Shown: positions 45,324-55,128, counted from the stretch's first letter. The stretch is DNA of 64,000 nt from Lachnoclostridium phytofermentans (GCF_000733755.1 NZ_JPOF01000007.1:1-64000), one strand, 5' to 3'. The notes: a model not told the origin generated them from the letters alone. Made by a program: numbers and translations.

Positions 45324-46285
45324 AAAACGAAAAATTGATTCGTTCCATCGGGAATGTTGCAGACAAATACATAGAGGAAGCTGCACCACAGCAGAAGGCA
45401 GCTAGCAAACGAAAAAATTTAACGCCAAAAAGGATGATATTCCGCTATTTACCTATCGCTGCTTGCATAGCAATTTTCATTCTCGGAGCAACTGTTTCTG
45501 CGGCAAACTATATACAAAAAAGTATTAGTTCTTTCTATTTACGATATTTGTCACCGGAGGAAATGGCGGTAGCAGACGCTATGGCGGAGCAATACGGAGT
45601 AAAAGTGTATTTTGACGCTTTGAAATCCGATGATATGTATAAACAGTATTTTGCCATCAACAAATTGGTGGAATACTATAATGACGAAGAAGTACGTCTT
45701 GATGCCATCCACGCCATAACACCATTTCTTACAAGCGAGGATGGCAAATTATCGGATGCCGCTGCTTTTGCACTTTCGGTGCTTAAAAAGGAGTTTAACG
45801 ACCCACGCATTGTCCACATGGCAGATGGAACGGTTATATTTACGTTGTTTAACGACTACTCTGATTATGGATCCTATAATCAGATATGGATGGTGAAGAA
45901 GGATAAATTAAGCAAACTTTCCTCTTTCGAACGTCCTAAGATGTATATAGAACAAATTATTCCCTCTCCTGACAGAAAGCTCTTTGCCGTCACATTCTCT
46001 TCCAATAAGAGCGGCTATCTTATGATTTGGGATCTGGAAAATGGCATGGTTAGCCCAGAGTTAATCGATAGCGCAAGAATTATGGCTGCAAAGAATTTAG
46101 ACTATACTTTTTGGCTACGGTCTGATTATGAGAATTACAGCGGGGCGCAGTCAATCGAATGGACAGATAATGATAGTATAGAATTTCGCGCGACACTATC
46201 CTATAATGGAACGGAGTTTGTGGAAAAAGCTATTGTCCAATACGATTTTCAGCAAAAACAGATGGAATGTAATATCATTCAGTAG
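45320..46285 (+). CDS. Putative membrane anti-sigma factor
   Basis: A 321-residue protein coupled to the ECF sigma gene by ATGA overlap. A short cytoplasmic N-terminus (MKNEKLIRSIGNVADKYIEE) without a zinc HxxxCxxC motif is followed by one TM segment (~37-58, YLPIAACIAIFILGATVSAA). The extracytoplasmic part has helical HEAT-like stretches (MYKQYFAINKLVEYYNDEEV) and a beta-propeller-like C-terminus (IIPSPDRKLFAVTFSSNKSG with LMIWDLENGMV). The topology and linkage fit an anti-sigma/sensor in the class found with Lachnospiraceae ECF factors; the signal is unknown. Confidence 0.78.
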   Translation: MKNEKLIRSIGNVADKYIEEAAPQQKAASKRKNLTPKRMIFRYLPIAACIAIFILGATVSAANYIQKSISSFYLRYLSPEEMAVADAMAEQYGVKVYFDALKSDDMYKQYFAINKLVEYYNDEEVRLDAIHAITPFLTSEDGKLSDAAAFALSVLKKEFNDPRIVHMADGTVIFTLFNDYSDYGSYNQIWMVKKDKLSKLSSFERPKMYIEQIIPSPDRKLFAVTFSSNKSGYLMIWDLENGMVSPELIDSARIMAAKNLDYTFWLRSDYENYSGAQSIEWTDNDSIEFRATLSYNGTEFVEKAIVQYDFQQKQMECNIIQ

Positions 46286-46607
46286 GATTCATTGCATTAT
46301 AGAAGATGTAAGTTAGTGACAGACTTTTTTTATTTTACAACCAATGAATTTAAACTAAAATGATTAAATAGATTAATGGTTATATGATTTTATCCGATAA
46401 TTTGAAAGGAGTATATATTTTATTCGCTAATTAATGAATGTGATGTCATGAGTATTCTTAATATCAATAAAGATTTGATTTTGGCTACATCTTGGCATGT
46501 ATTGAAAGGAGATGATACTTAAACGAATTTCAGGATGGGCTAAAGCGTATTTTTATAATTAAGCGGAATAAGTAAGGGCGCAATTCAGTTCCTAAGAACC
46601 TGATAGA

Positions 46608-46681
46608 GAAAACATTAATTATATAAAAACATTATATAAAACATTATATAAGCATTATATAAAACATTATATTAAAAACAT
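46608..46681 (+). repeat. acattatataaa tandem repeat
   Basis: Five to six imperfect copies of a 10-13-bp unit (aaacattatata) ending 47 nt before the chemoreceptor start. Apart from it, 46286-46727 holds only a 23-codon frame at 46449 with no good SD. Confidence 0.8.
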
Positions 46682-46727
46682 AGGATAAAATTTACTTTAA
46701 GTAAAAAGATACGACGAAGGAGATACC

Positions 46728-48413
46728 ATGAATAAGTTATTACGTAATAAAAAAATTGGAGAAAAATTAGGAATTGGATTTAGTAGCATATTGCTTTGCT
46801 TGATAATTGTTATTTTTATTGCAGGGGGCTCTTTATTACTTGTTAGTAAAAAAATGGATTATTTTTATAGTGAACCATATGTAAATAATGTCACTCAGCT
46901 TGAAATTCGCAAAGATGTTCAATATGTTGCAAAGATGGTTTTATGGGCAACTACAACCGATAACTTGGATAAAACAGCTTATTATATGTCTGAGGCTGAA
47001 GTATCGTCAAAAGCTGTATATGATAATTTAGCGATATTACAAAAAAATTTTAAGAATAAAGAATTGTTAGAGGAGTTATCAATAAAGACGGAAGCTTTAG
47101 CAGAGGCAAAAGATAGAATGTTTGAATTAGCTTCTCAAAATCAAAATAATAAAGCTTTGGAATATTTTAATACAAAGTTTCATCTTGCAATGATAAATTT
47201 AGAGGAAACATTAATTGAGATTGGTGAATTCGCAAATAATAATGCCACTATGGCATATGAGGCAGTTAATACAACCAAGATTGGATCATTGATTCTAATG
47301 TTAGTAGTTGGAGTCGGAAGTATTACATTGGTTATAATCATGTCTAGAGTATTAGCTAAGATGATAAAGCTACCGATCATTGGGCTAGAAGCTGCAGCAA
47401 CTAAGCTCAGAAATGGTGATTTGAATATTGAGATAAATTATGATTCAAAGGATGAGTTAGGGACGCTGGCACAAGCATTTAAAGATACCTGTAGTTTTTT
47501 GTATACTGTAATTTCTGATTTAGATCAGATTATAGAAGGGGTTGCCAATAGAAATCTTAATATTATGTCCAAAGCAAATACTGCTTATGTAGGGGATTTT
47601 AAACCTTTATTAATCAATATGGAAAAAATGGTGGTACATTTAAATGATACAATTAGTGGAATAAATGTTGCTTCTGAACAGGTATCTTTAGGAGCTACAC
47701 AGTTATCAGAAAGTGCGCAAGGACTAGCGGAAGGTGCAACAGAGCAAGCTGCTGCGGTAGAAGAACTTCAAGCTGCAATATCTGACGTTTTAGAACAAGT
47801 ACACAGCAATGCAGAAGACAGTAAAGACGTGGCAAAAAAGACAATTGAGGTAGGGCAAGAAGCAAAGGATAGTAGTAGAGAAATGGATACCTTGATGGAG
47901 GCTATGAAACGTATTAGTAAGGCATCGAATGAGATTAAGAATATTACAGGTGATATTGAAGGTATCGCTGCTCAAACAAATTTACTATCTCTGAATGCTT
48001 CTATTGAAGCTGCAAGAGCTGGTGATGCGGGTAGAGGATTTGCAGTTGTAGCAAATGAAATCAGAAAGTTAGCAGAAGAAAGTGCCCAATCAGCGGTAAG
48101 AACAAGAGCTTTAATTGCTTCAGCGCTAAGCGAGGTTGATAATGGATATAGTATTACTGAAAATACTGTGAATGCACTACAAAAGGTAATTTTGGGCATG
48201 GAAGATATATCTATTATTATTGAGAGGACGAGCTCCGCCTCTATTCAACAAGCAGAGGCAATGTCACAAATTGAGCAGGGAATTGATCAGATTTCAAGTG
48301 TTGTACAGAATAATTCTGCTGCTGCAGAAGAAACTTCCGCAACGAGTGAAGAATTATCTGCACAAGCAATTACTTTAAGCGATTTAATAAGTTCTTTTGA
48401 ATTAAGGAAGTAA
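46728..48413 (+). CDS. Methyl-accepting chemotaxis protein
   Basis: A 561-residue transmembrane chemoreceptor signalling to CheA/CheW. TM1 is ~17-40 ([20 protein letters not shown]), the extracellular sensor ~41-185 is a four-helix-bundle type, TM2 is ~186-210 ([20 protein letters not shown]), and HAMP ~211-265 ends at [13 protein letters not shown]. The signalling domain has the conserved hairpin tip [20 protein letters not shown] then [20 protein letters not shown]. Glutamate/glutamine pairs suitable for methylation flank it ([33 protein letters not shown]). SD gaaggag, 6 nt. It is monocistronic; the ligand is unknown. Confidence 0.95.
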   Translation: MNKLLRNKKIGEKLGIGFSSILLCLIIVIFIAGGSLLLVSKKMDYFYSEPYVNNVTQLEIRKDVQYVAKMVLWATTTDNLDKTAYYMSEAEVSSKAVYDNLAILQKNFKNKELLEELSIKTEALAEAKDRMFELASQNQNNKALEYFNTKFHLAMINLEETLIEIGEFANNNATMAYEAVNTTKIGSLILMLVVGVGSITLVIIMSRVLAKMIKLPIIGLEAAATKLRNGDLNIEINYDSKDELGTLAQAFKDTCSFLYTVISDLDQIIEGVANRNLNIMSKANTAYVGDFKPLLINMEKMVVHLNDTISGINVASEQVSLGATQLSESAQGLAEGATEQAAAVEELQAAISDVLEQVHSNAEDSKDVAKKTIEVGQEAKDSSREMDTLMEAMKRISKASNEIKNITGDIEGIAAQTNLLSLNASIEAARAGDAGRGFAVVANEIRKLAEESAQSAVRTRALIASALSEVDNGYSITENTVNALQKVILGMEDISIIIERTSSASIQQAEAMSQIEQGIDQISSVVQNNSAAAEETSATSEELSAQAITLSDLISSFELRK

Positions 48414-48448
48414 TTAACATATTAAAATAAAAGCAGAGATAGTAAGAA

Positions 48449-48482
48449 AGAGGTAGTAGTCGTTTGTGGTTACTACCTCTTC
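48449..48482 (+). terminator. Hairpin after the chemoreceptor gene
   Basis: agaggtagta (48449-48458) pairs with tactacctct (48471-48480); the T-run is poor, so termination may be partial. Confidence 0.6.
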
Positions 48483-48510
48483 TACACAATTGGAGGGAGT
48501 AATACATGAT

Positions 48511-48744
48511 ATGAATTTTAAGGGATATAGCGCTTCTTTAGGAGGGGTGTATAAATTACATAACGGAGAAAAAGTGTACCAATTAGCGATTAAGAATACT
48601 GCGTTTGAGGAAGTGTTTGAAAGTAATTACATATTTCTAAGAAGTGTTTCCACTTTGGTTTATATAAAGAATGGTTATGCAGGAAGAAAAGAAAAAGTTA
48701 TAGATTTGTTTCACTGGCTGCACCTTTCCTATATACTGCATTGA
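48511..48744 (+). CDS. Hypothetical 77-residue protein, possibly a fragment
   Basis: MNFKGYSASLGGVYKLHNGE onward, ending LFHWLHLSYILH. ggaggg lies 14 nt upstream, farther than ideal, while an out-of-frame ATG at 48506 fits better but stops at once. The frame has an alternating beta/turn pattern and a hydrophobic C-terminus. I recognise no family. It may be the N-terminal stub of a larger gene, since the region up to 49410 contains a decayed GGDEF gene. Confidence 0.35.
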   Translation: MNFKGYSASLGGVYKLHNGEKVYQLAIKNTAFEEVFESNYIFLRSVSTLVYIKNGYAGRKEKVIDLFHWLHLSYILH

Positions 48745-48804
48745 CATTATTACATAAGATGTCTGTAAGTTGTTTACTTAAGATTGGAGAAAAAGGAAAA
48801 AAGA

Positions 48805-48852
48805 AAAGATCTACTAAAATACATAATAATTATGCATTATAAGTAGACCTTT
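48805..48852. terminator. Bidirectional terminator hairpin
   Basis: aaagatctact (48805-48815) pairs with agtagaccttt (48842-48852) around an A/T-rich palindromic loop. It ends the minus-strand small gene at 48887 and can serve the plus strand too. Confidence 0.7.
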
Positions 48853-48886
48853 CTTGGGTATAAAACCTTACTCTCTTAGAAGTGTT

Positions 48887-48985
48887 TTAAGTTTCTAAGG
48901 CCTCCGTATCAATTGGAGTATCTCCTGATTCATTGCCTTCGTAAGCCTCCGAGGATTGAATGCTTTGGTTACTATGATTTGACAT
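48887..48985 (-). CDS. 32-residue acidic peptide gene
   Basis: Minus-strand ATG 48985 preceded by the near-consensus SD taggagg 8 nt away, encoding MSNHSNQSIQSSEAYEGNES then GDTPIDTEALET and a stop. The product is Ser/Asn/Glu-rich with no Cys and no hydrophobic segment, so it is neither a signal peptide nor a toxin-like TM peptide. A terminator hairpin follows at 48805-48852 and -10-like tatact/tactat elements lie upstream, so it has the parts of a real small gene. Function unknown. Confidence 0.55.
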   Translation of the reverse strand: MSNHSNQSIQSSEAYEGNESGDTPIDTEALET

Positions 48986-49109
48986 CGTTGTTTCCTCCTA
49001 CATTCATATTGGTTTTACCTTGATAGTATGTGAAGTATAATAAAAAATATACAAGATTTTAGATCAAAAACTATACTTTATTTATGGAAGATTTAATCGA
49101 TCTAGTAGG

Positions 49110-49410
49110 ATAGAATTGAAAATGTTGAAAACTTTATAAAGTTCCGAGAAAAATCGGAAATAGATCTATTGACTGGAATTTATAACAGAGGTGCTGTGGC
49201 AGAGAAAATAGCATTAAGTATCTTGATAAACTGTATAACAGTTTAAATAATATTAAGGGTATTGATATAGAATATAAACTTAGTGTTAGTTCAGGCTGCT
49301 TAATATCTCACAAAAACATCATGAGTTTTTCACAGATATATAGAATTTGCGATGAATATTTATATATTTCTAAAAAATCAGGGAAGAGCTGTTATCCTAT
49401 CAAAGGATAA
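49110..49410 (+). pseudogene. Decayed GGDEF (diguanylate cyclase) gene
   Basis: The first part reads KFREKSEIDLLTGIYNRGAV then a stop, the standard start of a GGDEF domain (D-x-LTGLYNRR). A later frame reads KLSVSSGCLIS, then SFSQIYRICDEYLYISKKSG to a stop at 49408, the standard end (SIGVA..ADxALYxAKxxG). The GGDEF signature and about 90 residues between them are deleted. It cannot be active. Confidence 0.75.
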
Positions 49411-49509
49411 GATCTAGTTTTATTTTAAATTACTACTTGACATATTCTGAAGAAAAGGTTAGTGTATTATCAGATAATGAAAAAGTTATGATTAGAAGTA
49501 GTAGAAGTC

Positions 49510-49711
49510 ATTACCAGTGACAGAGAGTTATCGGTAGGTGGAAGATAATCTGGGAAGCTTTGAACTCGTCTATGAACTCCAGAGTTGAAATGAAGTAGGC
49601 TTTGGCGGGAATTCCCGTTATAGAATTAAAGTGCAGGGTTATCCCTGAATTAGAGTGGTACCGCGGTAGTCTATCCTATCGTCTCTGTGTTGAGACGATA
49701 GGATTTTTTTA
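49510..49711 (+). promoter_or_regulatory. T-box riboswitch of leuS
   Basis: The conserved T-box sequence agagtggtaccgcgg is at 49652-49666. Upstream are stem I elements with gaactc at 49562-49567 and 49575-49580, giving a CUC (Leu) specifier candidate. The terminator stem cctatcgtctc (49675-49685) / gagacgatagg (49692-49702) with a T7 tract follows. Uncharged tRNA-Leu should stabilise the antiterminator and switch leuS on. Confidence 0.92.
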
Positions 49712-49745
49712 TTGTTATTTAAGAATAGTAGAATGGAGAATAATT

Positions 49746-52169
49746 ATGGAACAATTTTATAATCCAAAAGACATTGAGAAAAAATGGCAAAAATATTGGG
49801 AAGAGAATGAGACCTTTAAGACAGATGTATGGGATTTTAGTAAACCAAAATACTACGTTCTCGATATGTTTCCTTATCCGTCTGGAGTTGGTCTTCATGC
49901 AGGGCACCCAGAAGGGTATACTGCAACCGATATTGTATCACGTATGAAACGTATGCAAGGCTTTAATGTACTTCACCCAATGGGCTATGATTCCTTTGGT
50001 TTACCAGCGGAGCAATATGCGGTTAGTACAGGAAATCATCCAAACGGATTTACGAAGAAAAATATTGAAACCTTTTCCAATCAGTTAAAGGAACTTGGTT
50101 TTGACTACGATTGGTCTAAGATGCTTGCAACAAGTGATCCTGATTTTTATAAATGGACACAATGGATTTTTAAACAGTTATATTTAGATGGCTATGCAAA
50201 ATATATCGATATGCCAGTAAACTGGTGCGAAGAACTTGGTACTGTTTTATCCAACGATGAAGTAATTGATGGTAAATCAGAACGTGGCGGTTATCCAGTA
50301 ATTCGTAAGAATATGAAACAATGGGTAATCGATCAACCTGCTTTTGCAGAAAAATTGCTAGAAGGTTTGAATGAAATCGATTGGCCAGAATCAACGAAAG
50401 ATATGCAAAGACATTGGATTGGAAAATCCGAAGGTGTGGAAGTTGATTTTCAGATTGTAGGAGGTGGAAATTTCTCCATTTACACAACCTGTATCGAAAC
50501 AATTTATGGTATTACATTTATGGTTCTTGCTCCAGATGGGCAGATTGTGAAAGATTTGATGCCAAGAATTGAAAATAAAGAAGAAGTAGAAGCATATATT
50601 AGCGAAACCCTAAAGAAGAATGACTTGGATCGTACAGAGCTCAATAAGACGAAGTCAGGTTGTATCTTAAAGGGCATTTATGCAATTAATCCAGTGAATG
50701 GAAAAGAAGTACCTTTATTTATAGGTGATTTTGTATTAGCAAGCTATGGAACAGGTGCGGTTATGGCAGTTCCATCCCATGACCAAAGAGACTTTGAATA
50801 TGCGATAGCTCACAACATTCCGATGATTCAAGTAATTGATGGAGCAGATGTAAGTGAAAAAGCATTTGAAAAAGGCGAGTACCTTGGAAAAGGCTGCAAA
50901 TTAGTTAATTCTGAAGAATTTACTGGGCTTACAGTAGGGGAAGCAAAAGAAGCAATCACTGAGAAATTAAGTAAGATGGGGGTTGCACGTAAAACAGTAA
51001 ATTATCATTTCCGTGAATGGATATTTGCTAGACAAAGATATTGGGGTGAGCCTGTACCTGTTGTATATTCAGAAAATGATGAAATCCATGTATTGGATGA
51101 TAGCGAATTACCGCTTATTTTACCAGTCTTAGAAGATTACAAAGGAAAGAATGGTAAGGCACCACTTGAAAATGCTACTGAGTGGAAACATTATGAGAAA
51201 GACGGCATAAAAGGGAAGAGAGAAACTTCTACGATGCCAGGTAGCGCTGGATCAAGCTGGTATTATCTGCGATATATTGATCCAGACAATCAAGAGGAAT
51301 TTGCGAATCAAGAATTGTTAAAGCATTGGATGCCAGTTGATTTATACATCGGTGGTCCAGAGCATGCAGTGGGACATTTGATGTATTCAAGAATCTGGAA
51401 TCGTTATCTATATGATAAAGGCTTATCACCAGTAAAAGAACCATTTAAGAAACTAGTTCACCAAGGTATGATTCTTGGTTCCAATGGTATTAAGATGGGA
51501 AAACGTTACCCAGAGTATGTTGTAAACCCAAGCGATATCGTAAGAGATTATGGTGCAGATACGTTAAGACTTTATGAGATGTTTATGGGACCATTAGAAG
51601 TATCAAAACCTTGGAATCAACAAGGGGTAGAGGGTGCTAGAAAATTCATTAATCGTGTATGGAACTTCTTTACAAATTCAGATAATATCACAGAGGATAA
51701 TGATGATACTTTAACCAAAGTATATCATCAGACAGTGAAAAAAGTTACAAGCGATTTTGAGCAATTAGGATTTAACACAGCGATTAGTCAGATGATGATC
51801 TTTGTTAATAGTGTCTACAAGGCAGGTAAATGCCCAAGAGTATATGCAGAAGGTTTCATTAAAATGCTTTCTTGTATTTGTCCTCATGTTGGCGAAGAGA
51901 TGTGGAGTATCTTAGGCCATGAAGATACAATTGCATTAGAAAATTGGCCAACCTATGATGAAGAAGCAATCAAAGAGGATACCGTTACAATCGGCATTCA
52001 GGTGAATGGAAAAGTAAAAGGAACTGTGGAGTTAGCTGTTGACGAAGAAAATGATGCTGCAATCGCGAAAGCTAAGGAAGTTCAAACGGTAATGAAAGCA
52101 ATTGAAGGAAAAACAATTGTAAAAGAAATCTATGTTAAGGGTAAAATTATTAATATAGTAGTAAAGTAG
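49746..52169 (+). CDS. leuS: Leucyl-tRNA synthetase
   Basis: A class I aminoacyl-tRNA synthetase charging tRNA-Leu, 807 residues. ATG 49746 with aatggag upstream; the longer open frame runs back through the T-box and is not translated. The Rossmann HIGH motif appears as HAGH (H51). The CP1 editing domain is present with GTGAVMAVPSHDQRDFEYA. The second signature loop is KMGKR (K583-K586) where most bacteria have KMSKS, followed by YVVNPSDIVRDYGADTLRLY. I believe this variant is shared by related clostridia, and the catalytic second lysine is kept. The C-terminal domain ends VKGKIINIVVK. Controlled by the T-box directly upstream. Confidence 0.97.
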   Translation: MEQFYNPKDIEKKWQKYWEENETFKTDVWDFSKPKYYVLDMFPYPSGVGLHAGHPEGYTATDIVSRMKRMQGFNVLHPMGYDSFGLPAEQYAVSTGNHPNGFTKKNIETFSNQLKELGFDYDWSKMLATSDPDFYKWTQWIFKQLYLDGYAKYIDMPVNWCEELGTVLSNDEVIDGKSERGGYPVIRKNMKQWVIDQPAFAEKLLEGLNEIDWPESTKDMQRHWIGKSEGVEVDFQIVGGGNFSIYTTCIETIYGITFMVLAPDGQIVKDLMPRIENKEEVEAYISETLKKNDLDRTELNKTKSGCILKGIYAINPVNGKEVPLFIGDFVLASYGTGAVMAVPSHDQRDFEYAIAHNIPMIQVIDGADVSEKAFEKGEYLGKGCKLVNSEEFTGLTVGEAKEAITEKLSKMGVARKTVNYHFREWIFARQRYWGEPVPVVYSENDEIHVLDDSELPLILPVLEDYKGKNGKAPLENATEWKHYEKDGIKGKRETSTMPGSAGSSWYYLRYIDPDNQEEFANQELLKHWMPVDLYIGGPEHAVGHLMYSRIWNRYLYDKGLSPVKEPFKKLVHQGMILGSNGIKMGKRYPEYVVNPSDIVRDYGADTLRLYEMFMGPLEVSKPWNQQGVEGARKFINRVWNFFTNSDNITEDNDDTLTKVYHQTVKKVTSDFEQLGFNTAISQMMIFVNSVYKAGKCPRVYAEGFIKMLSCICPHVGEEMWSILGHEDTIALENWPTYDEEAIKEDTVTIGIQVNGKVKGTVELAVDEENDAAIAKAKEVQTVMKAIEGKTIVKEIYVKGKIINIVVK

Positions 52170-52332
52170 AATTTTTATTTAATTGAATATTAGAATTTTA
52201 GTAGCAAGATAAAAATTAATATAGCAGTAAGATGAAATTCTATATAGCAGTAAGATAAAAATTCTATAGCAGCAAGATAAAAAATCTATATAGTAGCAAG
52301 ATAAAAATTAATATAGCACTAAAATAAAATTA
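52140..52332 (+). repeat. Tandem ~23-bp repeat derived from the leuS 3' end
   Basis: Six to seven degenerate units of atatagcagtaagataaaaa. The first (taatatagtagtaaagtagaa) contains the last leuS codons and stop, so the array appears to have grown from the gene's own end. Confidence 0.78.
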
Positions 52333-52355
52333 GGTGTAATAATATCTAATATAAC

Positions 52356-52409
52356 AATCCTACGAAATTTGAATAGTCGTTGACTACATGATTTCGTAGG
52401 ATTTTTTAT
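52356..52409 (+). terminator. Rho-independent terminator of leuS
   Basis: aatcctacgaaat (52356-52368) pairs with atttcgtaggatt (52391-52403) around a loop that itself contains agtcgttgact, then T5. Confidence 0.9.
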
Positions 52410-52532
52410 ATATTTTTTCAAGTAAAGAATATCGCGTTGAGTGAAGAAATTAGATTTAATTATAAATTCCACCAAATAATGGGTAACTTTTAAGATTTAG
52501 TTTTGTTAATATAAGTATAGGGCAAATATAAT

Positions 52533-52931
52533 GTGAAAATTACATGGCTAGCTTTAGAAACTGGGAATGAATATGCCCTTCCTGAAAATGTAACCATGAA
52601 CAATGATGATGCAGTTCATATGTTTGGTATTCCAACTACATTTACAAAACTAGACGGGCTTAAGACCTACACATTGAACTATTCAGATCCAAGTGATTAT
52701 ATCCGGTTAATCGAGGGTGAAATGAAATGGACTTTAGATCATAAAGGATATTTGGCTAATAATGATAGTTTATTGGTGCTAGATGATATCGCTAAGGTAT
52801 TAAGTAATGGCTTCGGTGTTTATGGTGTCTTTGTTATGGGCCCAACTAGTGATATCATTAAATTATGTAATGATAATATGGTTATTAGTGGTCAAGTAGA
52901 TGAAGTATTCCCTTATGATTGGTCTAATTAA
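52533..52931 (+). CDS. Hypothetical protein, 132 residues
   Basis: GTG start at 52533 (MKITWLALETGNEYALPENV) with tataggg about 10 nt upstream; the overlapping ATG at 52531 is out of frame. It is a small acidic soluble protein with mixed alpha/beta character (KTYTLNYSDPSDYIRLIEGE, LANNDSLLVLDDIAKVLSNG, YGVFVMGPTSDII). No signal peptide or TM. I recognise no family. It stands alone between the leuS terminator and the alaS-type T-box. Confidence 0.6.
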   Translation: MKITWLALETGNEYALPENVTMNNDDAVHMFGIPTTFTKLDGLKTYTLNYSDPSDYIRLIEGEMKWTLDHKGYLANNDSLLVLDDIAKVLSNGFGVYGVFVMGPTSDIIKLCNDNMVISGQVDEVFPYDWSN

Positions 52932-53109
52932 TAGGAAAGCAAAACCTTAAGGAAGCTACCTTACTGCCAAGAGTGAATTGCTACATGGTATCATCCGAAT
53001 TATTCAGCAATAGATCGACCTTATAAGGTCCTTATTATAGAAATATTGAGGATAAACAAAAAAGAGAATTTAATATTGACACCTATAAAATCATATGCTA
53101 TGTTATACA

Positions 53110-53357
53110 GAACTTAAAAACAAAAGGCAAGGAAGAGAAATAGTATATATCGTGGAAGTTTCAGAGAGAGGATGAAAGGTGCGAATCCTTACAGAAATGA
53201 TATAGAAGCAGTCTTGGAGCTGTGAACCGAACAGAGTAATCTAAGTAGATTTCAACGGATTTCCACCGTTATAGGGAAAAAGTATCGGAGTAATCCCGTA
53301 CTGGTGAGAGCAGAGTGACCCTCTGAAATTAGGTGGTAACACGGACAGAATAGTTCG
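53110..53357 (+). promoter_or_regulatory. T-box leader (alanine type), cut by an IS1182 element
   Basis: The T-box core aggtggtaacacgg is at 53331-53344. A GCT codon at 53219-53221 (gtcttggagctgtgaac) is the specifier candidate for tRNA-Ala. Stem I, stem II/III and the antiterminator strand are visible, but the expected terminator 3' strand is missing: the IS starts at 53358 right after tagttcg. The gene it should control is the alaS-like gene at 55199. Confidence 0.85.
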
Positions 53358-53384
53358 GGGGCTGTGAAAAAAGCACCTAACTAG

Positions 53385-53430
53385 AAAAGAGGATTTTTAA
53401 TTCACGTTAGTGAGTTAAAAATCCTCTTTT
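53385..53430 (+). terminator. Terminator hairpin inside the left end of the IS
   Basis: aaaagaggatttttaa (53385-53400) pairs with ttaaaaatcctctttt (53415-53430). It sits before the transposase start and should block read-through from the host T-box promoter. Confidence 0.85.
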
Positions 53431-53450
53431 TGTGGTAAAATTTATCTGCA

Positions 53451-55025
53451 ATGAAAAATCAAACCACAACTTATTCTAAATCAAAACAAGGCATTTTGCC
53501 AATGTTTATTTCAGATTTTCTTGATATTTGTGATCCGGTTTTGACATTTGACGAATTCATGGAGGGAATTGACTTAGCTAAGTATCTGAGAAACATACCA
53601 GAACATGAAACTGGGCGCATCAGATATAATCCCGTCAACATGCTGAAAACGGTGCTTTTTGGATTTATGACCCAGGGCTACATGTCACTAAGAGAACTGG
53701 AAGATAACTGCAGAGTAAATATCAGATTCATGTATTTAATTGATAACGAAAGACCTTCCTACAGGACTTTTTCCTATTTCATCAATGATGTTTTAGGTGA
53801 CTCCATTGAAGATATTTTCAACGATATCAATAAAAAGATTTTTGAACAGGAAAATGTAGACCTCAACCACCTTTACATAGACGGTTCAAAATTTGAAGCA
53901 AATGCGAATAAGTACAGCTGGGTATGGAAAAAAGCTACTGAGAAATCCAGATACCGACTGTTTGAAAAGATAACTGCCCTTTTTCATGAAATCAATACAG
54001 ACCTTGAATGGTCAGGGCTTAAAATAGAAGCAAACGTAGAGTATGCACCTGAACAGCTACGTGAAATAGCTGATCAGTATGCCAAGGTTTGGAACGTTGA
54101 TAGATCCGATTTTGTTTATGGAAAGGGACATCGAAAAACCTGTCAGCAGAGGCAGTATGAGAAGCTTTTAGAGTATGCCTCAAAGCTGGAGGAATACATA
54201 GAAAAGGTGAATATCTGTGGCCCTGCACGTAACAGTTATTCCAAAACAGATCATTCCGCCACATTTATGAGGATAAAAACGGATTACATGGGAAATGATC
54301 AGTTACTTCCGGCATACAATGTACAGGTTGGGGTAGCTGATGAATATATAGCAGTTGTTGACGTTAACCAGTATCGTTCAGACATGGACTGTTTTGTACC
54401 ACTCATGGAGCAATTCAAAAAGACATATGGATTTTACCCGAAATATCCAACTGCGGATGCCGGATATGGTTCATATAATAACTATATTTACTGTGAACAG
54501 CATGGTATGGAAAAATACATGAAATTCACTATGTTCAAGAAGGAAACCGAAGATAAAAAATACCATAATGATCCGTTCAGAGCTGTCAATTTCAGATTTA
54601 ATTCGGAAGGATACATGATATGTCCAAATGAAAAGAGATTTATTTTTTCTCACCGAAGAGCAGTACGTGGAAATGAATACGGACGTCAGGAAGAAATCTA
54701 TGTCTGCGAAGACTGCAGCAACTGTCCATATACAGCTCAATGCAAGAAAACAGAGAATAATCGTACTATAAGAATCAATCAAGAACTGACAGCGATGCAT
54801 CAGGAAGTGATTGAAAATCTTGAAAGTATACATGGTGCACTTTTAAGAATGAATCGATCCATTCAAGCAGAAGGAACATTTGGAATCATGAAAAATGATC
54901 GAAACTATAAAAGAATTGTCAGAAGAGGAATCAATTCTGTACGATTAGAGATTTTTTTAGTTTCTATCGGACAAAATCTATATAAATATCATAATAAAAA
55001 GATGCGACTTCAAAAATCAGCATAA
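53451..55025 (+). CDS. IS1182-family transposase
   Basis: A 524-residue DDE transposase. The N-terminal DUF772-like domain is YNPVNMLKTVLFGFMTQGYM and SLRELEDNCRVNIRFMYLI, with FSYFINDVLG. Catalytic residues: D in LYIDGSKFEANANKYSWVW, D in PTADAGYGSYNNY and E in QAEGTFGIMKNDR. A Cys cluster (CEDCSNCPYTAQCKK) precedes the last part, typical of the family. The start at 53451 has no strong SD (taaaatttatctgca), consistent with low transposase expression. The gene appears intact. Confidence 0.94.
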   Translation: MKNQTTTYSKSKQGILPMFISDFLDICDPVLTFDEFMEGIDLAKYLRNIPEHETGRIRYNPVNMLKTVLFGFMTQGYMSLRELEDNCRVNIRFMYLIDNERPSYRTFSYFINDVLGDSIEDIFNDINKKIFEQENVDLNHLYIDGSKFEANANKYSWVWKKATEKSRYRLFEKITALFHEINTDLEWSGLKIEANVEYAPEQLREIADQYAKVWNVDRSDFVYGKGHRKTCQQRQYEKLLEYASKLEEYIEKVNICGPARNSYSKTDHSATFMRIKTDYMGNDQLLPAYNVQVGVADEYIAVVDVNQYRSDMDCFVPLMEQFKKTYGFYPKYPTADAGYGSYNNYIYCEQHGMEKYMKFTMFKKETEDKKYHNDPFRAVNFRFNSEGYMICPNEKRFIFSHRRAVRGNEYGRQEEIYVCEDCSNCPYTAQCKKTENNRTIRINQELTAMHQEVIENLESIHGALLRMNRSIQAEGTFGIMKNDRNYKRIVRRGINSVRLEIFLVSIGQNLYKYHNKKMRLQKSA

Positions 55026-55101
55026 AATCCAAAATGCTGATTCTATGGGGTAGGGGGATTTATGCTCTTTTTTAGAGTGTTGATTTAGATTAAAAACAAC
55101 T

Positions 55102-55128
55102 AGAGACGTCGGTTAAACCGACGTCTCT
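55102..55128. terminator. Hairpin inside the right end of the IS
   Basis: agagacgtcggtt / aaccgacgtctct, a 13-bp perfect stem with a 1-nt loop. The adjoining right inverted repeat can also fold (ggggct / agcccc) and is followed by T8 at 55155, giving a second terminator directly before the alaS-like gene. Confidence 0.8.

Noticed and set aside
46449-46520. 23-codon ORF upstream of the chemoreceptor
   Set aside because: It has no adequate SD and no recognisable product.
48887-48985. The 32-residue peptide as a RiPP precursor
   Set aside because: There is no Cys-rich or cyclisable core and no modification enzyme or transporter beside it.
49602-49745. N-terminal extension of the LeuRS frame
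   Set aside because: It runs through the T-box antiterminator and terminator; the SD and the family start are at 49746.
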